The notes under the pieces are model-generated. The model was not told the origin of the DNA. It saw only the letters and a program-made list of their open reading frames with translations, and ran no database searches. The translations under genes and the position numbers were made by a program. Positions 56,194 to 64,000 of a DNA stretch of 64,000 nt are shown here, piece after piece. This DNA is from Methanosarcina flavescens (GTDB lineage: Archaea > Halobacteriota > Methanosarcinia > Methanosarcinales > Methanosarcinaceae): positions 2,790,001 through 2,854,000 of the forward strand of contig NZ_CP032683.1 of the NCBI RefSeq assembly GCF_001304615.2, given 5' to 3'. Within the stretch, counting starts at the first letter, position 1. Each line of letters starts with the position of its first letter.

Positions 56194-57207
56194 TTGTTTC
56201 TTGCAATCTCGCTTTTTGCAGTCAAGTTAGGAAAGAGAATTTATCCCGGATCTGTCAATTACCTCGCCGCAATAACTGGAGATTACTGGCTGGCTGCTAT
56301 CTATTATTCGCTTCTTATATGGGTAGATGCGGATATTTTTCGCTTCCTGATCAATTTCGCCTTCCCTGAGGATCAGATAACTAATTATCCGTCATTATAC
56401 TGGGGATTTGCAGTTTTATCCATGGTATCTCTTCTCTTAATATATGGAACCTGGAACGCAAATCATCCACGTGTAATACATTACGACATTGCTATTAAAA
56501 AGACAGTGCCCGAATTACCAGAACTCCATGCTGTCATGGTATCCGATATTCACCTTGGACCGGTGATTGATAATAAACACCTTGAATCAATGGTTAAGAA
56601 AATCAATGAACTTGACCCGGATATTGTATTCCTTGTTGGAGACACCATTGATGAAGACGTGAGATTCTTTATCAGCAACAAAATGCCGGAAATATTGAAA
56701 AAATTACAGCCCAGGTGCGGAGTATATGCGGTCCTCGGGAACCATGAATATATTGGAGGCAGGAGTAAGCAGGCAATTGAGTACCTCAGACAGGCTGGAG
56801 TTAATGTCCTGGTTGATGAATGTGTGAAAGTAAACAACCAGTTTTACATAGTTGGTCGGGATGACCGCATGGCAGCCCATATGGCAGGAAAAACCCGCAT
56901 CGAGCTTTCCGAGCTTTTAAAGGATATCGACCGTAACTTACCGATTATTCTTCTGGATCACCAGCCAGTAAGCCTTGGAGAAGGACAGCAAAATGGGGTT
57001 GATTTGCAGTTATCCGGACATACGCACGCTGGACAGTTTTTCCCCAACACTTTAATTTCCAAGCATGTGTTTGAAAATAGCTGGGGCTATTCAAAGAAAG
57101 GAGACTTCCAGATAATTGTCACCTCCGGTTTCGGTACATGGGGTCCTCCTATCCGGATTGGCAGCTATTCTGAAAATCGTGGATATAAATATCTCTTTCC
57201 AAAATAA
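56194..57207 (+). CDS. Membrane-anchored calcineurin-like metallophosphoesterase
   Basis: All five metallophosphoesterase motifs are present: VSDIHLG, VGDTIDED, LGNHEYIGG, LLDHQP and SGHTHAGQ. N-terminal membrane segments precede the catalytic domain, as in YkuE/YaeI-type enzymes that act at the membrane face. The first start in frame is TTG 56194, but protein-like membrane sequence (IFISIYFAGNYYVGLCFFQS) continues upstream in frame to a TAA at 56023 with no start codon. A separate frame at 55977-56162 could supply an N terminus through a +1 shift near 56080. Either the true start was lost or a frameshift is present. Confidence 0.82.
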   Translation: MFLAISLFAVKLGKRIYPGSVNYLAAITGDYWLAAIYYSLLIWVDADIFRFLINFAFPEDQITNYPSLYWGFAVLSMVSLLLIYGTWNANHPRVIHYDIAIKKTVPELPELHAVMVSDIHLGPVIDNKHLESMVKKINELDPDIVFLVGDTIDEDVRFFISNKMPEILKKLQPRCGVYAVLGNHEYIGGRSKQAIEYLRQAGVNVLVDECVKVNNQFYIVGRDDRMAAHMAGKTRIELSELLKDIDRNLPIILLDHQPVSLGEGQQNGVDLQLSGHTHAGQFFPNTLISKHVFENSWGYSKKGDFQIIVTSGFGTWGPPIRIGSYSENRGYKYLFPK

Positions 57208-57356
57208 AATCCGTTTCAATGAACCTTAGAGGGTACTTTAAAGTTCATTCTCTTATGAAGATCCTCATAAGTTAAAGTTCTCATCGAGTGAAGCTTCTGA
57301 GAATCAGATGTTTTAAAAAATCGATACCCTTAAGAATCTGTTTTATTTTGAGATAG

Positions 57357-57364
57357 TTTATATA
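57357..57364 (+). promoter_or_regulatory. Probable TATA box for the 57388 gene
   Basis: TTTATATA lies 24 bases before the ATG at 57388, so the transcript would be leaderless or nearly so; the ATG has no ribosome site, which agrees. Confidence 0.55.
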
Positions 57365-57387
57365 CATCCACTTCCTAAAACAAGCAC

Positions 57388-57759
57388 ATGGAAGAGGGTA
57401 AAATCAAGAATACAATCACAAGAAGCTTCGAGCTTCAGGATTACAGGATAGAAGGAACTGAATTTTCAGGTTTCTGGGCAGATCTGTTGAGTAAGGAAGA
57501 ACTTGTAGTTGAGGTAAATTACATCCCTGAAAATAAAAAAGTCTTCAGTTCTGAAGAAATAGAAAAGCTTATCCTGAAAATCCGTAACAAATGCGAAAGC
57601 TTTGAAGCTCAACTCCCTGAAAATATTAGATGCGAGGTTACCTTCAAAAATCTAGGGGAAAAAATCTACAAAGCCGGTCAGCCTGATTTTGAACTGGAAC
57701 CCAAGGAACTGGAAGAACTTCAGGTTGCTTACCGTTTCTACGTTGAGTATTACATTTAA
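57388..57759 (+). CDS. Conserved-looking hypothetical protein
   Basis: This 123-residue soluble protein has no recognised family. It is acidic, with a helix of charged residues (SSEEIEKLILKIRNKCESFE) between beta-like stretches (ELVVEVNYIPEN; RCEVTFKNLGEKIYKAG). A TATA box 24 bases upstream and good codon structure support expression. It lies between the phosphoesterase and the convergent uvrB gene. No function can be assigned. Confidence 0.65.
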   Translation: MEEGKIKNTITRSFELQDYRIEGTEFSGFWADLLSKEELVVEVNYIPENKKVFSSEEIEKLILKIRNKCESFEAQLPENIRCEVTFKNLGEKIYKAGQPDFELEPKELEELQVAYRFYVEYYI

Positions 57760-57968
57760 TTCTGGAGCTTAATACGGTTTAATCAAGTTCAAATTTACAG
57801 TTTAAAAGAATTATAGATAAAGAAACTGACGTGAGAGAAAATATACGGTCGGAGAAGGAGACCTTGTAGAAATAAAGTAAAAAGGAAAGATGGTAAAAAG
57901 GTAAAAAATGTAAAAAAAGCAAAAGAAGGTAAAAAGGTAAGAAAGAAAATGTAGACTTTCTAACCCTC

Positions 57969-59981
57969 TCAGGCTACTTTTATCTCTTTCTCCAGTTTCT
58001 TTATCATTTCCCTTAGCTGGATTGCCCGCTCGAAATCCAGCCTGTCGGCTGCTTCTTTCATTTCGGCTTCCAGTTCGATGATCATTTTGGCGATATCGGT
58101 TTTCGGGATGTGTTTTGTGTCGGTGATATCCACAACCTTCTCCCTTATGGGTTTCCTGATGGTTGTCGGGACTATGCCGTGTTCTTTATTGTAGGCAATC
58201 TGCATGGAGCGGCGGCGTTCTGTCTCGTTAACGGCTGTTTTGATGGAATCGGTCATATTGTCGGCATACAGGACAACCTTTGAATTGGCGTTCCGGGCTG
58301 CTCTACCGATTATCTGGATCAAACTTTTCGAGTTTCTTAGGAAACCTTCTTTATCAGCATCGAGAATGCCTATGAAACCCACTTCCGGAATATCGAGCCC
58401 TTCCCTTAGCAAATTGATTCCGACAAGAACATCGAATTTGCCAAGCCGGAGCTCGCGGATGATCTCAGTCCTTTCAATGGTTTTGATATCCGAGTGCAGA
58501 TAGCGAGCTTTGATTTCGTTCCTTGCAAGATATTCGGTAAGTTCTTCAGCAAGCTTCTTTGTCAGTGTGGTCACAAGGGCACGATCTCCCCTTTCCACAA
58601 CCTTCCTGACTTCCTGCATAACGTCCCTGACCTGTCCTTCGAGAGGGCGAATTTCCACTTCAGGATCAACAAGGCCTGTTGGGCGGATAATCTGTTCCAC
58701 GATCCGGGCTGAGTGCTCTCTTTCGTAATCTGCAGGGGTTGCCGAGACAAAGATCACATTTCTCATGTACTTCTCGAATTCATCGAACTTCAGGGGTCTG
58801 TTATCGTAGGCACTGGGCAGCCTGAACCCGTAATCAACAAGGCTCTTCTTTCTTGAACGGTCCCCGTTATACATCCCATGAAGCTGCGGGATGGTCTGGT
58901 GGCTTTCATCAATGACCATCAGGAAGTCCTCAGGAAAATAGTCAAGCAGGCAGAAAGGTTTCTCTCCGGGCTTGCGGTGGTCAAAGTGCCTCGAATAATT
59001 TTCAATGCCTTTACAACTTCCGGTTTCCTGAATCATTTCTATATCATAAATCGTGCGCTGTTTCAGTCTGTGGGACTCAAGTAGCCCGAGTTCAGGAAGA
59101 CGATCTTCAAGCTCTTCAAGAATGGACTGAATCGCACTTTTCTGCTCTTCTTCAGGGATGACATAGTGCCTGGCAGGATAGACAAAGAAATAATCCATGT
59201 CCTCTGTCCTCTGTCCGGTCTGCTTGTCCACCTCGGAAATCCGATCAATCTCGTTCCCGAAAAGCTCGATCCGGATAATGTTGTCAAAATAACCAGGAAT
59301 AATGTCAATGGTATCCCCTTTTACCCTGAAGCGCCCGGGCATAAGCTCAAGGTCGTTTCGCTCGAACTGGATTTCAATGAGCTTTTGCAGGATTTCTTTT
59401 CTCTGAACCCTATCCCCGACCTTTAATTCAAATCCCATATTCTGGAAGTTCTCAGGATTGCCAAGCCCGTAGATACAGGATACGGACGCCACGACAATAA
59501 CGTCCTGGCGCGACATCAGGGAAGCAGTTGCAGCAAGCCTCATCTGCTCAATTTTCGGGTTAATCATGGCGTCTTTTTCAATATACTGGTCTTTGGCAGG
59601 AAGATAGGACTCAGGCTGGTAATAATCATAATAGGAGACGAAATACTCCACCCGGTTTTCAGGGAAAAACTCTCTGAATTCGTTATAAAGCTGAGCGGCA
59701 AGAGTTTTATTATGGGCAATAACAAGGGTCGGTTTCCTTATCTGGTTTATTACATTTGCAATGGTATAGGTTTTCCCTGATCCGGTTACCCCTAGAAGGG
59801 TCTGGAAACGCTCTCCTTTTTTCAACCCCTCCACAAGACTTTCAATTGCCTGCGGCTGGGAACCCTTAGGCTCAAAATCGGAAACCAGCTTGAACTGCGG
59901 GCTGTCCTGATATTGGGCATTCTGTATTATCTCGGAAAATTTTCGAGATACTGTCTGGGATGTTTGATCTGAAGAATTCAT
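57969..59981 (-). CDS. uvrB: Excinuclease ABC subunit B
   Basis: This is the damage-verification helicase of nucleotide excision repair. The 670-residue length is normal. Visible features are Walker A LLGVTGSGKTYTIANV, the beta-hairpin region YDYYQPESYLPAKDQYIEKD, helicase motif VIDESHQTIPQL, motif VI IQIIGRAARN and a C-terminal UVR helix (LEAEMKEAADRLDFERAIQL) that contacts UvrC. It is the last gene of the uvrA-uvrC-uvrB cluster, 66 bases after uvrC. The bacterial-type repair set in methanogens was probably gained from bacteria. Confidence 0.97.
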   Translation of the reverse strand: MNSSDQTSQTVSRKFSEIIQNAQYQDSPQFKLVSDFEPKGSQPQAIESLVEGLKKGERFQTLLGVTGSGKTYTIANVINQIRKPTLVIAHNKTLAAQLYNEFREFFPENRVEYFVSYYDYYQPESYLPAKDQYIEKDAMINPKIEQMRLAATASLMSRQDVIVVASVSCIYGLGNPENFQNMGFELKVGDRVQRKEILQKLIEIQFERNDLELMPGRFRVKGDTIDIIPGYFDNIIRIELFGNEIDRISEVDKQTGQRTEDMDYFFVYPARHYVIPEEEQKSAIQSILEELEDRLPELGLLESHRLKQRTIYDIEMIQETGSCKGIENYSRHFDHRKPGEKPFCLLDYFPEDFLMVIDESHQTIPQLHGMYNGDRSRKKSLVDYGFRLPSAYDNRPLKFDEFEKYMRNVIFVSATPADYEREHSARIVEQIIRPTGLVDPEVEIRPLEGQVRDVMQEVRKVVERGDRALVTTLTKKLAEELTEYLARNEIKARYLHSDIKTIERTEIIRELRLGKFDVLVGINLLREGLDIPEVGFIGILDADKEGFLRNSKSLIQIIGRAARNANSKVVLYADNMTDSIKTAVNETERRRSMQIAYNKEHGIVPTTIRKPIREKVVDITDTKHIPKTDIAKMIIELEAEMKEAADRLDFERAIQLREMIKKLEKEIKVA

Positions 59982-60047
59982 AAAATCAAGACCCTATAAC
60001 GAGATTCTAAATATATAAATTATATAATAATAACGCAGTTTTAAGAA

Positions 60048-61607
60048 TCAGAAATTTTTAGGAATAAAGGACTTCTGCCTTAGCAAGCGGTTGTAGTTAA
60101 TTGCAAACCTGTGGGCTTCATCCCGGATTTCCTGGATAAATAGCGAGGCTTTCTCGTCTTTTTTGATTGGAAGTGAAGACTTAAGTCCAGGCACATAGAT
60201 TTCTTCTTCCCGCTTGGCTATGGAAATAACAGGAATCCGGAGCTTCAATTTCCGGAGCTCCTCAAAAGCTGAGGAAAGCTGACCTTTTCCTCCATCTATG
60301 ATGATCAGGTCAGGCAGATCGTGTTTGTCCTCAAGCAGGCGGGAGTAACGCCTCCGAACAACCTCGGCAATGGAAGCGAAATCGTCAATTCCCTCAACAC
60401 TCTCGATCCGGAAACGGCGGTAATTGTGTTTATCGGGTCTGCCTCCACGAAACTGCACCATGGAGCCAACCGTAGCCGTACCTGAGAGATGCGATATATC
60501 GAAACATTCTATAACATTCGGAAGTTTTGGAAGGGAGAGTTTACTTTGCAGGGCTTCGAGCTTTTTCCGGTCTCCGAAGAAACCGATCTCAACATTTTTC
60601 AGGGCAAGATCGAGAAGTTCCTTTTTCTCTCCCTGCTTTGGAACCGTAACTTTCACCTTAATTCCCTTTACGTGTGAAAGAAAATCTGCAAGCGAGTCAT
60701 CAAGAGGTTCAGGCAGGATGAGTTCTTCAGGCGGTTCGTTCTCGGAGTAATACTGTACCAGGAATTCTTCCAGGAAATTCTCCCCGAAAGCAAAAACATA
60801 GTCCTGTTTGTCCTCAAGAGTGCCTTTGTAAACCTTGAAGAGCATAAGATAAACGGTGTCGTCCCTAACAATATAGCTCAGAATATCCTCGTTATGCTTT
60901 TTCTGCCTCTCAACATTCTGTTTTTCCTGGAGATATTCAAGAGCTGCAATTTCGTCCCTGAGAGCCATAGCCTGCTCGAACTGCTGCCTTGATGCCAGTT
61001 CTCTCATCTCCTTCTCCATCGACTCTATGAGTTCTCTGATATTGCCTTTCAGGACATAGCTGGCTTTTTTCACTTTTTCGGCATAGTCTTCAGGAGAAAT
61101 TGCACCTATGCAGGGCCCGCTACATGCTGCCATGTGGTATCTCAGGCAGGCACGCTTTGGCATCTGCTTGCAGGTTCTGAGCTGGAAGGTCTTTCTTACA
61201 ACCTCAAAAATGTAATCTCTTTCCTTTGCCGATATAAAGGGCCCGAAAGAGATCCCGCTTTCAGTTCTCTTCCTGGAAAGCCTGATCCTTGGAAACTTCT
61301 CTTCGGTTAAGTGAATGCAGGCATATCGCTTTGAGTCCTTGAGAGCAATATTGTACCGTGGCCAGTGTTTTTTGATCAGAGTGTTCTCCAGGAGTAAAGC
61401 CTCTACTTCCGTATTCGTGACAATGAAATCAAGGCCTCGAGCAGCTTGTACAAGGCTCTCGGTTTTCGGGTCATGGTCTCGTTTCTGGAAGTAGCTGCTC
61501 ACCCGCTTTTTAAGGTCCTTTGCCTTGCCCACATACAGCACAGTCCCTTCTTCGTTTTTGAAGAGGTAACAGCCAGGCAGGTGAGGAAGAGCTTCCAGGT
61601 CAATCAT
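60048..61607 (-). CDS. uvrC: Excinuclease ABC subunit C
   Basis: This is the dual-incision nuclease of excision repair. The N-terminal GIY-YIG domain starts LPHLPGCYLFKNEEGTVLYV-GKAKDL. A UVR motif (MEKEMRELASRQQFEQAMAL) follows, then the C-terminal RNase H-like domain with FDISHLSGTATVGSMVQFRG and DLIIIDGGKGQLSSA. The protein ends soon after RDEAHRFAINYNRLLRQKSF, at 519 residues, so the tandem helix-hairpin-helix DNA-binding domain found in most bacterial UvrC (about 600 residues) is absent. Order and spacing with uvrA and uvrB suggest one operon. Confidence 0.97.
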   Translation of the reverse strand: MIDLEALPHLPGCYLFKNEEGTVLYVGKAKDLKKRVSSYFQKRDHDPKTESLVQAARGLDFIVTNTEVEALLLENTLIKKHWPRYNIALKDSKRYACIHLTEEKFPRIRLSRKRTESGISFGPFISAKERDYIFEVVRKTFQLRTCKQMPKRACLRYHMAACSGPCIGAISPEDYAEKVKKASYVLKGNIRELIESMEKEMRELASRQQFEQAMALRDEIAALEYLQEKQNVERQKKHNEDILSYIVRDDTVYLMLFKVYKGTLEDKQDYVFAFGENFLEEFLVQYYSENEPPEELILPEPLDDSLADFLSHVKGIKVKVTVPKQGEKKELLDLALKNVEIGFFGDRKKLEALQSKLSLPKLPNVIECFDISHLSGTATVGSMVQFRGGRPDKHNYRRFRIESVEGIDDFASIAEVVRRRYSRLLEDKHDLPDLIIIDGGKGQLSSAFEELRKLKLRIPVISIAKREEEIYVPGLKSSLPIKKDEKASLFIQEIRDEAHRFAINYNRLLRQKSFIPKNF

Positions 61608-61729
61608 TTTTAAACCTCATATCCAATTTTCTAGCCTTTACACAGAGTTTAAAGTTAATTTAAATTAGTTTTCTTTTAATTGGCTTTAAATCAGCTTTAA
61701 ATCAGCTTTAAATCGGCCTAATGTCAACT

Positions 61730-64000
61730 TTAAATTAGCTGTTCTTCAAGCGCTTTTTCGGTTCTGTGTTTGCAGCGCCTGAAACCTCTGGAATTGTCTT
61801 CAAGGTCTTCTTCAGAATTTTCTTCAAATCCTTCGGACTCATCATTCAGATCATCTTCAAACTCTTCAAAATCAACCTCAAATGTTTCTCCTTCTTCGAA
61901 AATTGCCTCAACAGGCTCTGCTTCTGACATGCTCAGGTATGAGTCTGAGAGCCTGGGTGCAAGGAAGCGTGCAGTATGGCTTCCCTGAACCAGAGCCACT
62001 TCCTCTGGGGTTCCTTCGGCAATGATCTCTCCGCCTGCATTCCCGCCTTCGGGGCCAAGGTCGATGATATAGTCTGCGGATTTGATTACGTCTAGGTTGT
62101 GCTCGATTACAACCACGGTATTTCCTTTTGCTACAAGCCCATTAAGGACTGCAATTAGTTTCTTGACATCATGGAAGTGGAGCCCTGTTGTGGGTTCGTC
62201 AAGGAGGTAAATTGTCCTTCCGGTGCCCTTTTTAGAGAGCTCTCTTGTCAGTTTAATTCTTTGGGCCTCCCCGCCTGAAAGCGTTGTTGAGCTCTGCCCA
62301 AGTTTGATGTAACCAAGCCCTACCCTTTTCAGGGTATCGAGTTTGCCTTTGATTGCAGGTATATTCTCGAAATGTTCGGCAGCTTCTTCTACAGTCATAT
62401 TTAGGACTTCAGCAATCGATTTGCTCTTGTATTTTACTTCGAGGGTTTCCCGGTTGTAGCGCGTACCCTTGCACTCCTCACATTCAATGTATACATCAGG
62501 CAGGAAGTTCATCTCTATTTTTATCATCCCGTCTCCCTGGCAGGCTTCGCAGCGCCCTCCTTTTACATTGAAAGAGAAGCGTCCGTTCTTATAGCCCCGG
62601 ATTTTGGCTTCCTTTGTCTCGGCAAAAGCCTGCCTGATAGCATCAAAGACTTTGGTATAGGTTGCAGGGTTCGAACGGGGAGTCCTGCCTATAGGGCTCT
62701 GGTCAATAACGATTACCTTGTCGACCTCAGAATCAAAAATCAGCTCGTCATACTCCCCTGGAGTTACATTTGATTTGTTTATTTTCTTTGCCAGGGCTTT
62801 GTACAGTGTATCGTAAATAAGTGTGGATTTTCCAGATCCCGAAACCCCTGTAACCACGGTCAGGACTCCTATCGGGATATTCACATCTATGTCCTTAAGG
62901 TTGTTTGCCCTGCACCCTTTAAGCCTGATGAACGAATCACTTTGCCTTCGAAGAGCAGGCGGCTTTATCTGTTTTTCTCCCGAGAGGTACTGGCCTGTCA
63001 GGGATTCCTTGTTCAGTTCAATTTCTTCAGGCGTACCTTCGGCTACCACGTAACCTCCGTGAATGCCTGCCCCTGGTCCTATATCGAGTACATAATCCGC
63101 AGCCCGGATGGTATCTTCATCGTGTTCTACGACTATAAGGGTATTTCCAAGGTCCCGCAGGGTCTGGAGAGTTTGGATAAGCCTTTCATTGTCCCTCTGA
63201 TGCAGCCCTATTGAGGGTTCGTCTAGCACATAGAGCACGCCCATGAGGTTTGAACCTATCTGGGTAGCCAGTCGGATTCGCTGTGCTTCTCCGCCTGAGA
63301 GAGTGCCTGAGCTACGGGAAAGCGTGAGATAGCCGAGTCCCACGTGCTCAAGGAAGCCAAGCCTGGATCGAATTTCCTTTAAAATCTGCTTTGCTATCTC
63401 CCTTTCCTTTTCCGAGAGATCAAGGTTTTCGAAAAATCGGATGCAGTCCAGAATTGAAAGATCGGTTACGTCCACAATGGATTTTCCACCCAGCTTTACT
63501 GCAAGCACTTTTTCCTTCAGGCGCCTGCCTTCACATTTCGGGCAGGGCTTGACCTGCATGAATTTCTCAAGTTCCTTGCGCCTGTATTCGGATTTTGTCT
63601 GGCTGTACAGCCTCTCAGACTGAGGAATCAGTCCTTCCCATGTTCCTTTATGAGACCAGTGGGCATCTCCGTTCTTCATGCTCATTTCGAACTGCATTCG
63701 TTCGTCCGAACCGTACATAAGCACATTGTACTGCTCATCTGTGAGAGCCTCAATTGGGGTAAAAATGTCGAACCCAAAGTGCTTTGCCACAGCTCCCAGA
63801 TGCTGACTCCGGTAACTGTCCAGGTAATTCCTGTAAAGAGCAACAGCCCCATCCGCAAGACAAAGTTTTTTATTCGGAATAATAAGGTCCGGGTCAAATT
63901 CCATCTTGAAGCCGAGCCCGTTACAGGCTTCACAGGCTCCAAAAGGACCGTTGAAGGAGAACATCCTGGGCTGGAGTTCTTCGAAAGCCATTCCGCAGAT
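61730..64000 (-). CDS. uvrA: Excinuclease ABC subunit A, 5' end beyond the window
   Basis: This is the damage-sensing ABC ATPase dimer. The visible 756 residues begin at ICGMAFEELQPRMFSFNGPF, internal to the protein; the frame runs off the right edge. Present are CEACNGLG, two ABC signatures (LSGGEAQRIRLATQIG and LSGGEAQRIKLTRELS), the second Walker A GVSGSGKSTLIYD and the zinc module CEACQGDG/CEECKG. A strongly acidic tail of about 60 residues (such as EDDLNDESEGFEENSEEDLE) extends past the usual end. uvrC follows after 122 bases. Confidence 0.97.
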   Translation of the reverse strand: MCGMAFEELQPRMFSFNGPFGACEACNGLGFKMEFDPDLIIPNKKLCLADGAVALYRNYLDSYRSQHLGAVAKHFGFDIFTPIEALTDEQYNVLMYGSDERMQFEMSMKNGDAHWSHKGTWEGLIPQSERLYSQTKSEYRRKELEKFMQVKPCPKCEGRRLKEKVLAVKLGGKSIVDVTDLSILDCIRFFENLDLSEKEREIAKQILKEIRSRLGFLEHVGLGYLTLSRSSGTLSGGEAQRIRLATQIGSNLMGVLYVLDEPSIGLHQRDNERLIQTLQTLRDLGNTLIVVEHDEDTIRAADYVLDIGPGAGIHGGYVVAEGTPEEIELNKESLTGQYLSGEKQIKPPALRRQSDSFIRLKGCRANNLKDIDVNIPIGVLTVVTGVSGSGKSTLIYDTLYKALAKKINKSNVTPGEYDELIFDSEVDKVIVIDQSPIGRTPRSNPATYTKVFDAIRQAFAETKEAKIRGYKNGRFSFNVKGGRCEACQGDGMIKIEMNFLPDVYIECEECKGTRYNRETLEVKYKSKSIAEVLNMTVEEAAEHFENIPAIKGKLDTLKRVGLGYIKLGQSSTTLSGGEAQRIKLTRELSKKGTGRTIYLLDEPTTGLHFHDVKKLIAVLNGLVAKGNTVVVIEHNLDVIKSADYIIDLGPEGGNAGGEIIAEGTPEEVALVQGSHTARFLAPRLSDSYLSMSEAEPVEAIFEEGETFEVDFEEFEDDLNDESEGFEENSEEDLEDNSRGFRRCKHRTEKALEEQLI

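Overview
The window looks like chromosome from a Methanosarcina species. It is archaeal DNA of moderate GC with long AT-rich gaps. Proteins typical of that genus include a sarcinarray-type surface protein, NosD/PKD surface proteins, a ferredoxin:disulfide reductase with a rubredoxin tail, an iron-sulfur flavoprotein, a small Dsr-like protein, and an acyl-CoA synthetase close to the characterised M. acetivorans enzyme. A complete uvrABC set, bacterial-type transporters and several decayed bacterial-type genes fit the large, transfer-rich Methanosarcina genomes. The species cannot be fixed from sequence reading alone.

Layout. 1-5.2 kb: hisE, a LeuC/HacA dehydratase subunit, a Cys-cluster protein, an ACT-domain regulator and a PKD surface protein. 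5.9-11.8 kb: a cupin regulator, then an acyl-CoA synthetase followed by ferredoxin, vorB and a fused vorA-vorC. Together these would activate branched-chain acids and interconvert their CoA esters with 2-oxoacids. 12.1-18.6 kb: two copies of a structured repeat, purS-purQ, a NosD protein, rnhB and pheT. 18.6-25.2 kb: tandem repeats, a 120-bp MITE, a 26-repeat CRISPR array with no cas genes in the window, two small ORFans, a relic CRISPR repeat and an acyltransferase. 25.2-29.1 kb: a frameshifted surface-protein gene, a sarcinarray protein and a TPR protein.

29.5-41.5 kb is an accessory and decay zone. It holds remnants of DUF389, SnoaL-like, histidine kinase, Zn-alcohol dehydrogenase, AzlD, nitroreductase and surface-repeat genes. 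Among them are a catalase-like gene intact except for one in-frame TAG, a two-gene micro-operon (46-aa zinc ribbon and 22-aa acidic peptide), rubrerythrin, a candidate three-way-junction RNA, a third copy of the structured repeat, a serine-protease-like protein that seems to lack its His, and a Dsr-like protein.

41.6-45.2 kb is a redox and efflux block (ferredoxin:disulfide reductase, glutaredoxin, Isf, MFS exporter). 46-57.8 kb holds a CNNM-type membrane protein, a SagB-type oxidoreductase, a PfpI-like protein, a DUF92 protein, a lipoamide-dehydrogenase-like flavoprotein, a Trm5-like methyltransferase, a divergent pyrophosphatase-like protein, a radical SAM/SPASM enzyme and a membrane metallophosphoesterase. 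The window ends with uvrA (cut by the edge), uvrC and uvrB in one minus-strand cluster.

The strongest unexplained signals are three: the three-copy structured repeat with a compensatory base-pair change, the three-way-junction RNA candidate at 33.6 kb, and the single-amber catalase-like gene in a genus that can decode TAG as pyrrolysine. All assignments come from reading motifs; no searches were run.
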